A stretch of 22,160 nucleotides of DNA from Gallionella sp. Its GTDB lineage: Bacteria > Pseudomonadota > Gammaproteobacteria > Burkholderiales > Gallionellaceae. The stretch covers positions 1 to 22,160 of the forward strand of contig JADGRM010000003.1 of NCBI GenBank assembly GCA_017880945.1, written 5' to 3'. This document shows positions 13,505-22,064 of the stretch, in pieces (the stretch's first letter is position 1; each line of letters begins with the position of its first letter). Under the pieces are notes generated by a model that made no database searches, was not told the DNA's origin, and worked only from the letters and a program-made list of their open reading frames with translations. The position numbers and the translations under genes were made by a program.

Positions 13505-14521
13505 TCAGTTCTTGGATTGATCCACCAGCTTGTTCTTGCTTATCCACGGCATCATCGCACGCAACTGGCCACCGACTTTTTCGATCGGATGCTCTGCATT
13601 CAAACGACGGCGAGCGGTCATTTCCGGATAGTTGGTGCGGCCTTCAAGAATGAATTGTTTGGCGTAGGAACCGTTCTGAATGTTCTTCAAACATTCCTTC
13701 ATCGCGGCACGTGCTTCGTCTCCTATCACGCGCTGGCCGGTCACGTATTCGCCGTATTCCGCATTGTTTGAAATCGAATAGTTCATGTTGGCGATGCCGC
13801 CTTCGTACATCAGGTCCACGATCAACTTCAATTCATGCAGGCACTCGAAATAAGCCATTTCCGGCGCGTAACCCGCTTCGGTCAAGGTTTCAAAACCGGC
13901 CTTGACCAGTTCCACCGCGCCACCGCACAACACGGCTTGTTCGCCGAACAGGTCGGTTTCGGTCTCTTCGCGGAAATTGGTCTCGATCACGCCACCCTTG
14001 GTGCCGCCATTGGCTGCCGCATAGGACAACGCGATGTCGCGCGCCTTGCCGGACTTGTCCTGATACACCGCGATCAAACTCGGCACGCCACCGCCCTTGA
14101 GATATTCGGAACGCACGGTATGGCCGGGGCCCTTCGGCGCGATCATGATCACGTCCACATCGGCACGCGGCACGACCTGGTTGTAGTGGACATTGAAGCC
14201 ATGCGCAAACGCCAGGGCAGCACCCGCCTTCATGTTAGGTGCAACGTCTTCGTGATAGACCTGCGGGATGGTTTCGTCAGGCAACAGCATCATCACCACG
14301 TCGGCATTTTTCACCGCAGCGGCAATTTCCGATACCTGCAAACCGGCACCTTCGGCCTTTTTCCAGGACGCGCCGTTCTTGCGCAACGCGACAGTCACGT
14401 TCACACCGGAGTCGCGCAAATTTTGCGCATGTGCATGGCCTTGTGAACCGTAGCCCACAATGGTGACTTTCCTGCCTTTGATCAGGGATAAGTCTGCATC
14501 TTTGTCGTAATAAACTTTCAT
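13505..14521 (-). CDS. ilvC: ketol-acid reductoisomerase (NADP+), class I
   Basis: A 338-residue enzyme of valine, isoleucine and leucine synthesis that isomerises and reduces acetolactate or acetohydroxybutyrate using NADPH and Mg2+. The dinucleotide motif GYGSQGHAHAQNL begins at residue 23. The catalytic residues stand at the standard positions: H107 in FAHGFN, metal ligands D190 and E194 in ETDLFGEQ, and E226 and E230 in ECLHE. Length is that of the short class I enzymes. The start at 14521 is supported by GAGGA a few bases upstream. It lies 23 bases after the acetolactate synthase small subunit, in the same operon. Confidence 0.98.
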   Translation of the reverse strand: MKVYYDKDADLSLIKGRKVTIVGYGSQGHAHAQNLRDSGVNVTVALRKNGASWKKAEGAGLQVSEIAAAVKNADVVMMLLPDETIPQVYHEDVAPNMKAGAALAFAHGFNVHYNQVVPRADVDVIMIAPKGPGHTVRSEYLKGGGVPSLIAVYQDKSGKARDIALSYAAANGGTKGGVIETNFREETETDLFGEQAVLCGGAVELVKAGFETLTEAGYAPEMAYFECLHELKLIVDLMYEGGIANMNYSISNNAEYGEYVTGQRVIGDEARAAMKECLKNIQNGSYAKQFILEGRTNYPEMTARRRLNAEHPIEKVGGQLRAMMPWISKNKLVDQSKN

Positions 14522-14544
14522 GCTGTCCTCTTAAAATATAATAA

Positions 14545-15036
14545 TTAAAGTTTCAAAACCCGTTCACCGCGCCCAATGCCGGATGCACCGGTACGCACCG
14601 TTTCCAAAATCATGTCGCGGTCAATCGAATGCAAAAAGCTGTCCAGTTTAGCGCAAGTATCGGTCAGTTCGATGGTACAAGTAGACTCCGATTCGTCTAT
14701 CACACGACCATGGAAAATGTTCGTCACGCGTTTCAACTCCTCGCGTGCCGCGCCTACCGCACGCACCTTGACCAACATCAACTCGCGCTCCAGATGTTCG
14801 CCTTCGCTCAGATCCATAACTGCCGCCACGTCGATCAGCTTGTTCAGTTGCTTGTTGATCTGCTCGATGACCGCATCCGAACCGCTGGTGACGATGGTCA
14901 TGCGCGACAAGGTAGGATCTTCCGTCGGCGCTACCGCCAGCGATTCGATGTTATAACCGCGTGCCGAAAACAGACCGGCCACACGTGACAAAGCACCCGC
15001 TTCGTTTTCCATCAGCAAAGAAATGATGTGCCGCAT
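14545..15036 (-). CDS. ilvH: acetolactate synthase small (regulatory) subunit
   Basis: A 163-residue regulatory subunit with an N-terminal ACT domain (HIISLLMENEAGALSRVAGLFSARGYNIESL, about 3-33, continuing to about 78) and the typical C-terminal domain. It stimulates the large subunit and carries valine feedback inhibition. Its length equals that of E. coli IlvH rather than the much shorter IlvN. GGAGG stands seven bases before the ATG at 15036, whose A is also the last base of the large-subunit TGA (TGATG), so the two are translationally coupled. A GTG one codon earlier is a less well spaced alternative. The gene is often named ilvN in related genomes. Confidence 0.96.
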   Translation of the reverse strand: MRHIISLLMENEAGALSRVAGLFSARGYNIESLAVAPTEDPTLSRMTIVTSGSDAVIEQINKQLNKLIDVAAVMDLSEGEHLERELMLVKVRAVGAAREELKRVTNIFHGRVIDESESTCTIELTDTCAKLDSFLHSIDRDMILETVRTGASGIGRGERVLKL

Positions 15037-16745
15037 CACAAATCCTCCGACAAGATCACTTCAGACAAGCCCTTGCCACCCGGCACCATCGGAAACACGT
15101 TTTCCGTCGGGTCGGTCTGAAAATCCATAAACACCAGATCATTCTTGCGTGCAAAGGCTTCTTTCAACGCCGGCTCCACATCGGAAGGTTTGTCGATCCG
15201 TATCCCGATATGCCCATAAGCTTCTGCCAATTTCACAAAATCAGGCAACGCATCCATGTAGGATTCCGAATAGCGGTTGCCGTGGAAGAATTCCTGCCAC
15301 TGGCGCACCATACCCAAATAGCGGTTATTCAGCGACACCACCTTGATCGGCAGGTGGAATTGCTTGCAGGTGGACAACTCCTGAATATTCATCTGGATAC
15401 TGCCTTCGCCGGTGACACAGGCCACCGTTGCACCCGGATTGATCAACTGTACGCCCATCGCGGCAGGCAAACCAAATCCCATAGTGCCGAGCCCGCCGGA
15501 GTTGATCCAGCGCCGCGGCTTATTGAACTTGTAATACTGCGCCGCCCACATCTGATGCTGGCCGACATCAGATGTGACGAAGGCATCGCCGCCGGTAATC
15601 TCGTAGAGCTTCTCGATCACGAATTGCGGCTTGATGATCTCGGTGGAATTTTTGTAGCGCAATCCACCGCCCTTGACGCGCCACTCATCTACCTGTTTCC
15701 ACCAGGCAGCCAAGTCGGATGCATCGGGCATTTGTTTGCTGCTGCGCAATTCGCTCAACAATTGTTCCAGCACCAATTTCAGATCGCCCACCACCGGCAC
15801 ATCCACCTTGACGCGCTTGGCGATGGAGGAAGGATCGATATCGATATGGATGATTTTGCGCGGTACCTGGGCGAAATGTTCGACATTGCCTACTACGCGG
15901 TCATCAAAGCGTGCACCGACAGCCAACAGCACATCGCAATACTGCATCGCCATACACGCCTCATATGTCCCGTGCATGCCGGGCATACCGACGAACTGCT
16001 TATCGCTGGCAGGGAAGGCGCCCAAACCCATCAGCGTGCTGGTGCAAGGAAAACCAAGCACACGCACCAGCTCGGTCAATTGCGCCGACGCCCCCGACAG
16101 CACCACGCCGCCGCCGCTGTATATCATCGGTCGCTTGGCTTCCAGCAGTAATTGCACAGCACGCTTGATCTGCGCGCTGTCGCCCTTGCCGACCGGATTA
16201 TAGGAGCGAATGCTGACACTGCCCGGATAAATGAATTCGGTTTTATGATTGGATATGTCCTTTGGAATATCCACCAGCACCGGCCCCGGACGGCCTGACT
16301 TGGCCAGGTAAAATGCCTTCTTGATGGTTGGCGCGATATCCTTTACGTCCTTGATCAAAAAGTTGTGCTTCACGCAGGGACGGGTAATGCCTACGGCATC
16401 GACTTCCTGGAACGCATCTTCGCCGATCGCATAACTGGGCACCTGGCCGCTGATGACCACCATCGGGGTCGAGTCCATATAGGCCGTGGCAATCCCGGTC
16501 ACCGCATTGGTGATCCCGGGGCCGGAAGTGACCAATGCCACGCCCACTTTCTCCGAAGAACGCGCATAGCCATCCGCAGCATGTATCGCTGCCTGTTCAT
16601 GGCGCACCAGGATATGTTTGACCTTGTCTTGCTGAAACAGCGCGTCATAAATATGCAGCACTGCCCCGCCAGGGTAGCCGAATATGTATTCGACTCCCTC
16701 CTCCTGCAAACAGCGGATAGCAATTTCCGCACCAGTCAACTCCAT
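15036..16745 (-). CDS. ilvI: acetolactate synthase large (catalytic) subunit
   Basis: A 569-residue ThDP-, FAD- and Mg2+-dependent enzyme that condenses two pyruvates, or pyruvate with 2-oxobutyrate, in the first common step of branched-chain amino acid synthesis. The proton-relay glutamate is E50 in VRHEQAAIHAADGYAR. Other motifs are GVALVTSGPGITN, the central FAD-binding domain, and the ThDP motif TGEGSIQMNIQEL, with GEG in the usual GDG place. I chose the ATG at 16745 (MELTGAEIA), six bases after AAGGTG and about 30 bases downstream of a good promoter; the 37 upstream in-frame codons overlap that promoter and are not enzyme-like. It is first in the operon. Related genomes often call it ilvB. 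Confidence 0.97.
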   Translation of the reverse strand: MELTGAEIAIRCLQEEGVEYIFGYPGGAVLHIYDALFQQDKVKHILVRHEQAAIHAADGYARSSEKVGVALVTSGPGITNAVTGIATAYMDSTPMVVISGQVPSYAIGEDAFQEVDAVGITRPCVKHNFLIKDVKDIAPTIKKAFYLAKSGRPGPVLVDIPKDISNHKTEFIYPGSVSIRSYNPVGKGDSAQIKRAVQLLLEAKRPMIYSGGGVVLSGASAQLTELVRVLGFPCTSTLMGLGAFPASDKQFVGMPGMHGTYEACMAMQYCDVLLAVGARFDDRVVGNVEHFAQVPRKIIHIDIDPSSIAKRVKVDVPVVGDLKLVLEQLLSELRSSKQMPDASDLAAWWKQVDEWRVKGGGLRYKNSTEIIKPQFVIEKLYEITGGDAFVTSDVGQHQMWAAQYYKFNKPRRWINSGGLGTMGFGLPAAMGVQLINPGATVACVTGEGSIQMNIQELSTCKQFHLPIKVVSLNNRYLGMVRQWQEFFHGNRYSESYMDALPDFVKLAEAYGHIGIRIDKPSDVEPALKEAFARKNDLVFMDFQTDPTENVFPMVPGGKGLSEVILSEDL

Positions 16746-16782
16746 CACAAACACCTTAAATATAAACGAAATAGAACCTCGT

Positions 16783-16811
16783 AAGATAATGGTTGGCAGC
16801 GTTTTGGTCAA
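16783..16811 (-). promoter_or_regulatory. sigma-70-type promoter of the ilv operon
   Basis: On the minus strand TTGACC (16811-16806) and TATCTT (16788-16783) are separated by exactly 17 bases. The transcript would start near 16776, giving a leader of about 31 bases; that is too short for a leader peptide of the leuA kind. A five-base inverted repeat, GGTTG (16791-16795)/CAACC (16809-16813), spans the spacer and could be an operator. Confidence 0.6.
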
Positions 16812-16875
16812 CCTTTGCCGTTCCATCAACATGGTTTCAAGCGATATCGATAACAATTTGCTACCATGAGCTCTC

Positions 16876-17463
16876 TTGCAAAGGGTGATAAAACTGTGTA
16901 CTTCCGCTGAATTAAGCCAATTTCTCAGCAGCGTCGAGCGTCGCGCATATAAACATGCGGTTTTTTCCGTGCGCGACGATCACGCCGCACTGGACATCGT
17001 TCAGGACGCGATGCTCAAGCTGGCGGAAAAATATGGCGACAAGCCTGCCGAAGAACTGCCGATGTTGTTCCAACGCATTCTGCAAAATACCATCCGTGAT
17101 CATTATCGCAGACAAAAAGTTCGATCGGCCTGGGTAACACTCTTTTCCGGTTTGCAATCCAAACACGATGATGAAGAATTCGACCCGCTGGATGTGCTTG
17201 AAGACAGCGAAAACCAGACCACCCCAGCCGCCCCAGAAGCGTCCTTGCAACAGAGTCAAATCATTGCGCTGATCGAACAAGCACTTAGCAAATTACCGGC
17301 GCGTCAACGGGAAGCCTTCCTGCTGCGTTACTGGGAGGGACTGGACACAACCGAGACCGCCGCAGCAATGGGCTGTACCGAGGGTAGCGTCAAAACCCAC
17401 TGTTCGCGTGCTGTACATGCGCTTTCCGTGTCTCTTAAAGCAAAAGGAGTGGAACTACCATGA
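16876..17463 (+). CDS. ECF-type RNA polymerase sigma factor
   Basis: A sigma-70 family protein of up to 195 residues with only regions 2 and 4. Region 2 covers about residues 20-100 (VRDDHAALDIVQDAMLKLAEKY, then FQRILQNTIRDHYRRQK). After an acidic linker, region 4 has LPARQREAFLLRYWEGLDTTETAAAMGCTEGSVKTHCSRAVHAL, a helix-turn-helix for the -35 element. The start is uncertain: the frame opens just before a TTG at 16876, and a GTG at 16885 is the other candidate; no ATG fits and neither has a well-spaced Shine-Dalgarno. The stop overlaps the next gene (ATGA). The following membrane protein and exported protein suggest an envelope-signal circuit. It is divergent from the ilv operon. Confidence 0.9.
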   Translation: MQRVIKLCTSAELSQFLSSVERRAYKHAVFSVRDDHAALDIVQDAMLKLAEKYGDKPAEELPMLFQRILQNTIRDHYRRQKVRSAWVTLFSGLQSKHDDEEFDPLDVLEDSENQTTPAAPEASLQQSQIIALIEQALSKLPARQREAFLLRYWEGLDTTETAAAMGCTEGSVKTHCSRAVHALSVSLKAKGVELP

Positions 17464-17795
17464 CTACGAATTTAGACCCCGGCAAGATCGCCCAGCTACT
17501 GACACTAAGCGCCCGGCAGTTGGACCAAAGCACTTTATCCGCATTGCACAGCGCTCGCCAGAATGCACTGAAAAGACAGGCGGTGCGCGCGCCCGTTTTC
17601 GCGCTTGCCACAGGTCGCGGTACACACAGCCTGATACCAGACTCGATTCAACAATGGGTGGTCGCCGGCTTGCTTATCGCTATGCTCATCGTCGGAACGA
17701 GTTTTTGGCATCATGTTGTCCAGGAACAGCAAATCAGCGATATTGATGTGGCGATTTTGACTGATGACTTGCCCATCGAAGTTTTCGTTGATTGA
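17460..17795 (+). CDS. DUF3619 single-span membrane protein, candidate anti-sigma factor
   Basis: A 111-residue protein with a soluble N-terminal part of about 60 residues (RQLDQSTLSALHSARQNALKRQ resembles the DUF3619 family), one membrane span at about 66-86 (WVVAGLLIAMLIVGTSFW) and a short acidic C-terminal tail ending DDLPIEVFVD. The ATG overlaps the sigma factor stop by four bases. A cytoplasmic domain plus a single span, coupled to an ECF sigma gene, is the layout of membrane anti-sigma factors; that role is inferred from context and not established for the family. No zinc-binding HxxxCxxC motif is present, so it is not a classical ZAS anti-sigma factor. Confidence 0.8.
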   Translation: MTTNLDPGKIAQLLTLSARQLDQSTLSALHSARQNALKRQAVRAPVFALATGRGTHSLIPDSIQQWVVAGLLIAMLIVGTSFWHHVVQEQQISDIDVAILTDDLPIEVFVD

Positions 17796-17815
17796 TTCTT
17801 GATGCCGATCAGTAG

Positions 17816-18220
17816 ATGCGAAGTTCTGTAATTGGAGTTTTTTTGTTACTGTGCTTTACCAGCACACTTGCCAGCGCGGCATCAATATCCTGGCGAGCGT
17901 TGAGCCCTGCGCAACGGGAAGCTCTTGCCCCTCTGGACCAACAGTGGGACACCCTGCCGGAGATACAGCGAAGCCGCCTGATCGAAACCGCCAAACGATA
18001 TCCACGCCTGACTCACGAACAAAAAGAACGCTTCCATAACCGCCTGGAAAAATGGAGCAAGCTCACGCCGGAACAACGCGAAGCCGCCCGTGAAAAATAT
18101 CGCGCCTTTAACAAAGTGCCGGCTAAAGAACGTGAGCAAGTCAAAAGAATGGTGCGCGAACAGGAAGCCAGCAAAGCTGCTGCCGCAAGCACTGTGCCGC
18201 CCGTATCCCAAACGCGCTGA
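17816..18220 (+). CDS. DUF3106 exported helical protein
   Basis: A 134-residue protein with a signal peptide (VIGVFLLLCFTSTLASA, mature part from about residue 22) and a charged, all-helical body. Repeated LSPAQREAL, LTHEQKERF and LTPEQREAA segments recall the LTxxQ motifs of periplasmic stress proteins such as CpxP and Spy, though the family is DUF3106. The tail is Ala/Ser/Pro-rich. It starts 20 bases after the DUF3619 gene and is probably the last gene of that unit. As a periplasmic protein encoded with an ECF sigma factor and a single-span membrane protein, it may sense or buffer envelope stress; this is inference. No strong Shine-Dalgarno is seen. Confidence 0.85.
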   Translation: MRSSVIGVFLLLCFTSTLASAASISWRALSPAQREALAPLDQQWDTLPEIQRSRLIETAKRYPRLTHEQKERFHNRLEKWSKLTPEQREAAREKYRAFNKVPAKEREQVKRMVREQEASKAAAASTVPPVSQTR

Positions 18221-18234
18221 TTCCTTCCCCCACC

Positions 18235-18253
18235 GGGGCGATGACAACGCCCC
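18235..18253. terminator. GC-rich hairpin between convergent genes
   Basis: GGGGCG (18235-18240) and CGCCCC (18248-18253) form a six-pair stem with a seven-base loop, 14 bases after the DUF3106 stop and about 80 bases after the lptG stop on the other strand. No T tract follows on either strand, so intrinsic termination is uncertain. Confidence 0.35.
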
Positions 18254-18333
18254 CCGAACACCGCGCGATATAATTTTCCCGGTTATGCTCCTTCATAACG
18301 TGTCATACAGCGCTTTGCCTGGCGACCTGCTTT

Positions 18334-19410
18334 TCAGCGTCGTTCGGTCCACCATAACATCAAAATACCCAACAACAGAAACAAGCCGGTCATCGCCGTT
18401 GCACTGATGAACGGCTGCCAGTCGTTGAGCGCGCCCAAACTGGCAAACAAGCGCCCCACAAAGTGGAACGCCAAGCCCAACACGATACCCAGGAATATCA
18501 TCGCACCTATCCCCCCGGCACGCCGATGGTAAGTTGCAAATGGCAGCGCCAGCAGCATCATCACCAGCAACGCTAATGGATAAACCAGCTTATTCCACAT
18601 CGCGATTTCATAGCGCGCACTCTTTTGGTGGTTTTCTTTCAAGTGCCCGGTGTATTGATACAAATCGTAGGCGGACATTTGTTCCGGCACAACCAACAAC
18701 ACGCTCAGAATGGCCGGTGTCAATGCCGAACGCCATTCCTGCTTGGGCTGAACGTCGATGTTAGTGCCCTCCTTGCTAAAGCGCGTCTCAAGCACGTCTT
18801 CAAGCTGCCAAACCCCTTGCTCGATAAAGTTTGCCCGCTTGGCGTTGGTAATGGACTGCAAGTGATAGGTTTCATCGAACCGGTATATGTCGATATTCAA
18901 TAAACTGGTGTCTGGCATGACGTTTTTCACATTCACGAAACTGCGCTCATCCTTGACCCACACGCCCGAGCGAAATTCCTTCAGCGAAACTTGCGCGTTT
19001 TGCGCCTTCAATCGCAATTGCTGCGCCATCCGCTCGCTTGGCGGCGCAAGCAGTTCGCCGCAAACGAAACTCAACACCACCAACGGCAAAGCGATCTTGA
19101 ACAGAGCGCCGACCATCTGCCATATCGATGCGCCGGAAGATCGAAAAACGGTCAACTCCGAACTGGCTGCCATCTGCACCAGTGCTGTGATAGTACCGAT
19201 CAGAACCGCCACTGGAAACAGCTCGTAGATATGGCCGGGAATGGTCAGCACCACGAAAAGCAACACATAACCCAGGTGATATTGCCCCTGCCCCATCACA
19301 TTCAGTTCATGAATCAAATCCAGAAAGGCGAATAACATGATCAGCGCGAGGAACACCAACCCAATGCTGAAGTAAATTTCACGACCGAGATAGCGCGTCA
19401 GCAAGTTCAT
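18334..19410 (-). CDS. lptG: LPS export ABC transporter permease LptG
   Basis: A 358-residue inner-membrane permease of the LptB2FG complex, which extracts lipopolysaccharide from the inner membrane and passes it through LptC and LptA to the outer membrane. It starts MNLLTRYLGREIYFSIGLVF and shows three N-terminal spans with the conserved ELFPVAVLIGTI region, a periplasmic domain of about 160 residues, and three C-terminal spans ending LLLGILMLWWTERR. The frame is open 43 codons further upstream, but the ATG at 19410 matches the family start and overlaps the lptF stop as ATGA. It is convergent with the DUF3106 gene; the 113-base gap holds only a GC hairpin. Confidence 0.96.
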   Translation of the reverse strand: MNLLTRYLGREIYFSIGLVFLALIMLFAFLDLIHELNVMGQGQYHLGYVLLFVVLTIPGHIYELFPVAVLIGTITALVQMAASSELTVFRSSGASIWQMVGALFKIALPLVVLSFVCGELLAPPSERMAQQLRLKAQNAQVSLKEFRSGVWVKDERSFVNVKNVMPDTSLLNIDIYRFDETYHLQSITNAKRANFIEQGVWQLEDVLETRFSKEGTNIDVQPKQEWRSALTPAILSVLLVVPEQMSAYDLYQYTGHLKENHQKSARYEIAMWNKLVYPLALLVMMLLALPFATYHRRAGGIGAMIFLGIVLGLAFHFVGRLFASLGALNDWQPFISATAMTGLFLLLGILMLWWTERR

Positions 19411-20540
19411 TTCTTGATCGTCCTGCGTAACGAGAACAATGTCATGCGACGATAGAACATCAGCACAACTACCGTCAGCATCGCCGCATGTATGCCCCAC
19501 AGGCCGATGCCGGGCGACAGCTTGCCTTGACCTACCCAAGTATTGGTGACACTGATCATATTGCTATAGAGCATATACAGCACGATCGCCAGGATCAGAT
19601 TGAGCGAGCGTCCGGCACGCGGATTGACGTAACCCAATGGAATCGCCAACAAGGCAAGGAGCACCGCGCTAATCGGCAATCCTATTCGCCATTCCAGCTC
19701 GGAGATATCCCACGTTGTGCTGCTGCGCCACAACTCCGGAGTCGACATGCTGCGAACTTGCGGCTCTGCCTGCTTGGCAGGCAGGTCATCTATACGCATC
19801 GCATAGCGTTCAAATTCCACAATACGATAATCGCGCTGTCCCGGCGTGCCTTCATAACGCGTACCGTTCAACAAAACCAAAAAACGATCGCCATTCGGCA
19901 CAGTTTCCTGCACGCCTTGCTGTGCCGCCATCGTGCCAATTTTGCCGTTTTGCTCGGATTGCACAAAAATATTGCCGACGCGATTGGAGCCTGGATTGAC
20001 GTTCTCGATAAAATACACCCGACCGCTCTGCTTTGACTCGCGAAACATGCCAGGGGTCGCAGATGTGACATCATTACGGCTTTCCAGCTTGCTTTTGAAC
20101 TCATCGGTCTTTCGTAATGCCCATGGAGACAGCACCAGGCTAAGCAATGCAATCAACCCGACCACAGGTAATGCATACCACAAGACCGGGCGGATCCAGC
20201 TCGTCAAGCCGATACCTGAGCTAAACCACACCACCATCTCACTGTCACGATAACAACGCGACAAGGTAAGCAGAATTGAGATGAACAAACTGATGGAAAG
20301 CAATACCGGCAGATAATTCATTGCACTGAAGCCCAGCAGCGCCAACACCCCATCCACAGCAACCAAGCCGCTGACCGCCTCGCTTAACAGGCGTATCAAC
20401 TGGCTGACCACGATAATGCCAAGCAACACCGCGAACACCAGCAAACCGTTGCTGGCGAACTCGCCCACCAAAGCGCGCTGAAAAATGCCAGCGCGTAACG
20501 GCTTTGACTTTATACGGTAAGTTTGCGGATAATCGGGCAT
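19407..20540 (-). CDS. lptF: LPS export ABC transporter permease LptF
   Basis: A 377-residue inner-membrane partner of LptG in the lipopolysaccharide exporter. It begins MPDYPQTYRIK and has the family start IFQRALVGEF, N-terminal spans (LLVFAVLLGIIVVSQLIRLL and further), a periplasmic beta domain carrying RVYFIENVN and the NGTRYEG strand, and C-terminal spans after ELEWRIGLPISAVLLALLAIPLGYVNPR, a strongly conserved LptF segment. I chose the ATG at 20540, with AGG about six bases upstream; an in-frame start 25 codons earlier would overlap pepA and is not LptF-like. The stop overlaps lptG by four bases. The gene is divergent from pepA with only 36 bases between starts, so each promoter must lie in or beside the other coding region. 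Confidence 0.95.
   Translation of the reverse strand: MPDYPQTYRIKSKPLRAGIFQRALVGEFASNGLLVFAVLLGIIVVSQLIRLLSEAVSGLVAVDGVLALLGFSAMNYLPVLLSISLFISILLTLSRCYRDSEMVVWFSSGIGLTSWIRPVLWYALPVVGLIALLSLVLSPWALRKTDEFKSKLESRNDVTSATPGMFRESKQSGRVYFIENVNPGSNRVGNIFVQSEQNGKIGTMAAQQGVQETVPNGDRFLVLLNGTRYEGTPGQRDYRIVEFERYAMRIDDLPAKQAEPQVRSMSTPELWRSSTTWDISELEWRIGLPISAVLLALLAIPLGYVNPRAGRSLNLILAIVLYMLYSNMISVTNTWVGQGKLSPGIGLWGIHAAMLTVVVLMFYRRMTLFSLRRTIKK
20504..20533 (+). promoter_or_regulatory. candidate promoter of pepA inside the lptF 5' end
   Basis: TTGACT (20504-20509) and GATAAT (20528-20533) are separated by 18 bases, and the predicted start is near 20540, 37 bases before the pepA GTG. The elements lie within the first codons of lptF on the other strand, so the two transcription units overlap head to head. 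Confidence 0.5.
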
Positions 20541-20576
20541 CGAAACCTGGGTTTTTAAATCTTGAAGGAGTGTCAC

Positions 20577-22064
20577 GTGGAATTTAGCATAAAACAAAGC
20601 AGTCCGGACAAACAACGCAGCAACTGCTTGGTCGTTGGCGTATTCGAAGGTGGCAAACTATCCCCAGCAGCGCAAATTCTCGACAAGGCAGCAAAACATG
20701 CGCTCAGCGACCTGATCGCACACGGTGACATAAGCGGAAAATCTGCAACTACCCTGCTGCTGCACAAACTTCCCGGCATCGCTGCCGAACGCGTGTTACT
20801 GGTTGGCTTGGGCAAAGCCAGTGAGTTGACCAACAAAACCAGCGTGGACATACTGCGCGCGACCTTCACTGCATTGAACGGCACACCCGCCAAAGATGCC
20901 ACACTGTACGTCATTGATGAGGGTCTCGGGAAAAATGCCGAGTGGGTCGTCAAGCAGGCGGTGTTCGCCGCAGCCGAGAGTGTCTATCGCTCCGACAGCC
21001 TTAAGAGCAAACCCGCCAAAGCCGCGACGCTGAAGAGCATTACCTTCGCCACACTGGACAAACCGGCTGCCGCTTTGAGGAACGCGCTCGAACATGCCGC
21101 AGCTACAGCGCATGGAATGGAACTCGCCAAGACGCTCGGCAATCTGCCGGGCAACGTCTGCACCCCGACCTATCTCGCCACCAGGGCGCTGGCATTGAGC
21201 AAGGCGCACAAGTCGATCAAGACCACCGTGCTGGAAGAAAAGGACATCAAGAAGCTGGGTATGGGTTCATTCCTCTCTGTCACACAAGGCAGCGAGCAAC
21301 CCGCCAAGCTCATCACGCTGGAATATCACGGCACGGACAAGAAACACAAACCCATCGTGCTGGTCGGCAAGGGCATCACCTTCGACTCCGGCGGCATCTC
21401 GCTCAAGCCGGGCGCAGAGATGGACGAGATGAAATATGACATGTGCGGTGCGGCCAGCGTGCTCGGCACGATGCAGGCCATCGCAGAAATGGGCTTGAAG
21501 CTTAACGTAGTCGGCGTCATCCCGACGTGCGAGAACCTGCCCTCTGGTCGCGCCACCAAGCCCGGCGACATCGTCACTTCGATGTCCGGGCAGACCATCG
21601 AGATCCTCAACACCGATGCCGAAGGCCGCCTGATCTTGTGCGACGCGCTCACCTACTCGAAGAAGTTCAATCCCGACACCGTAATCGACATCGCCACGCT
21701 CACCGGCGCGTGCGTCATCGCCTTGGGTCATGTCGCCAGCGGCATGTTCAGCAATGAGGACAAGCTCGCCAAGGAGTTGCTGGCAGCAGGCGAACAGGCT
21801 CACGACCGGGTATGGCAACTGCCGCTGTGGGATGATTACCAACCGCTGCTGGACAGCAATTTCGCCGACATGCAGAACATCGGCGGACGTGCGGGGGGAA
21901 CGATCACCGCCGCCTGCTTCCTGGCGCGCTACACCAAGGACTACCGCTGGGCGCATCTGGATATCGCCGGCACCGCATGGAAATCGGGCAAGGAGAAGGG
22001 CGCGACCGGGCGTCCCGTGCCGCTGCTTACGCAGTATTTGGTCAACCGCGCTATATCGAAATGA
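20577..22064 (+). CDS. pepA: leucyl aminopeptidase (M17 family)
   Basis: A 495-residue cytosolic dimetal aminopeptidase that removes N-terminal residues, especially leucine; E. coli PepA also binds DNA and helps site-specific recombination. The signature NTDAEGRL is at 345-352. Metal and catalytic residues stand at K265, D270, K277, D288, D347, E349 and R351, each five less than in E. coli, so the active site is complete. An N-terminal macro-like domain (about 1-160) precedes the catalytic domain. I chose the GTG at 20577 because AAGGAG ends six bases before it; the TTG five codons earlier lies in that site. The stop overlaps holC by four bases (ATGA). Confidence 0.97.
   Translation: MEFSIKQSSPDKQRSNCLVVGVFEGGKLSPAAQILDKAAKHALSDLIAHGDISGKSATTLLLHKLPGIAAERVLLVGLGKASELTNKTSVDILRATFTALNGTPAKDATLYVIDEGLGKNAEWVVKQAVFAAAESVYRSDSLKSKPAKAATLKSITFATLDKPAAALRNALEHAAATAHGMELAKTLGNLPGNVCTPTYLATRALALSKAHKSIKTTVLEEKDIKKLGMGSFLSVTQGSEQPAKLITLEYHGTDKKHKPIVLVGKGITFDSGGISLKPGAEMDEMKYDMCGAASVLGTMQAIAEMGLKLNVVGVIPTCENLPSGRATKPGDIVTSMSGQTIEILNTDAEGRLILCDALTYSKKFNPDTVIDIATLTGACVIALGHVASGMFSNEDKLAKELLAAGEQAHDRVWQLPLWDDYQPLLDSNFADMQNIGGRAGGTITAACFLARYTKDYRWAHLDIAGTAWKSGKEKGATGRPVPLLTQYLVNRAISK

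Noticed and set aside
15210..16151. Plus-strand open frame of 313 codons
   Set aside because: Antisense to the acetolactate synthase large subunit; no protein-like features.
16746..16856. N-terminal extension or leader peptide for the acetolactate synthase gene
   Set aside because: The in-frame upstream codons overlap a good promoter and are not enzyme-like, and the mapped leader would be too short for a peptide.
21267..21956. Minus-strand open frame of 229 codons
   Set aside because: Antisense to the catalytic domain of pepA, which has every active-site residue.
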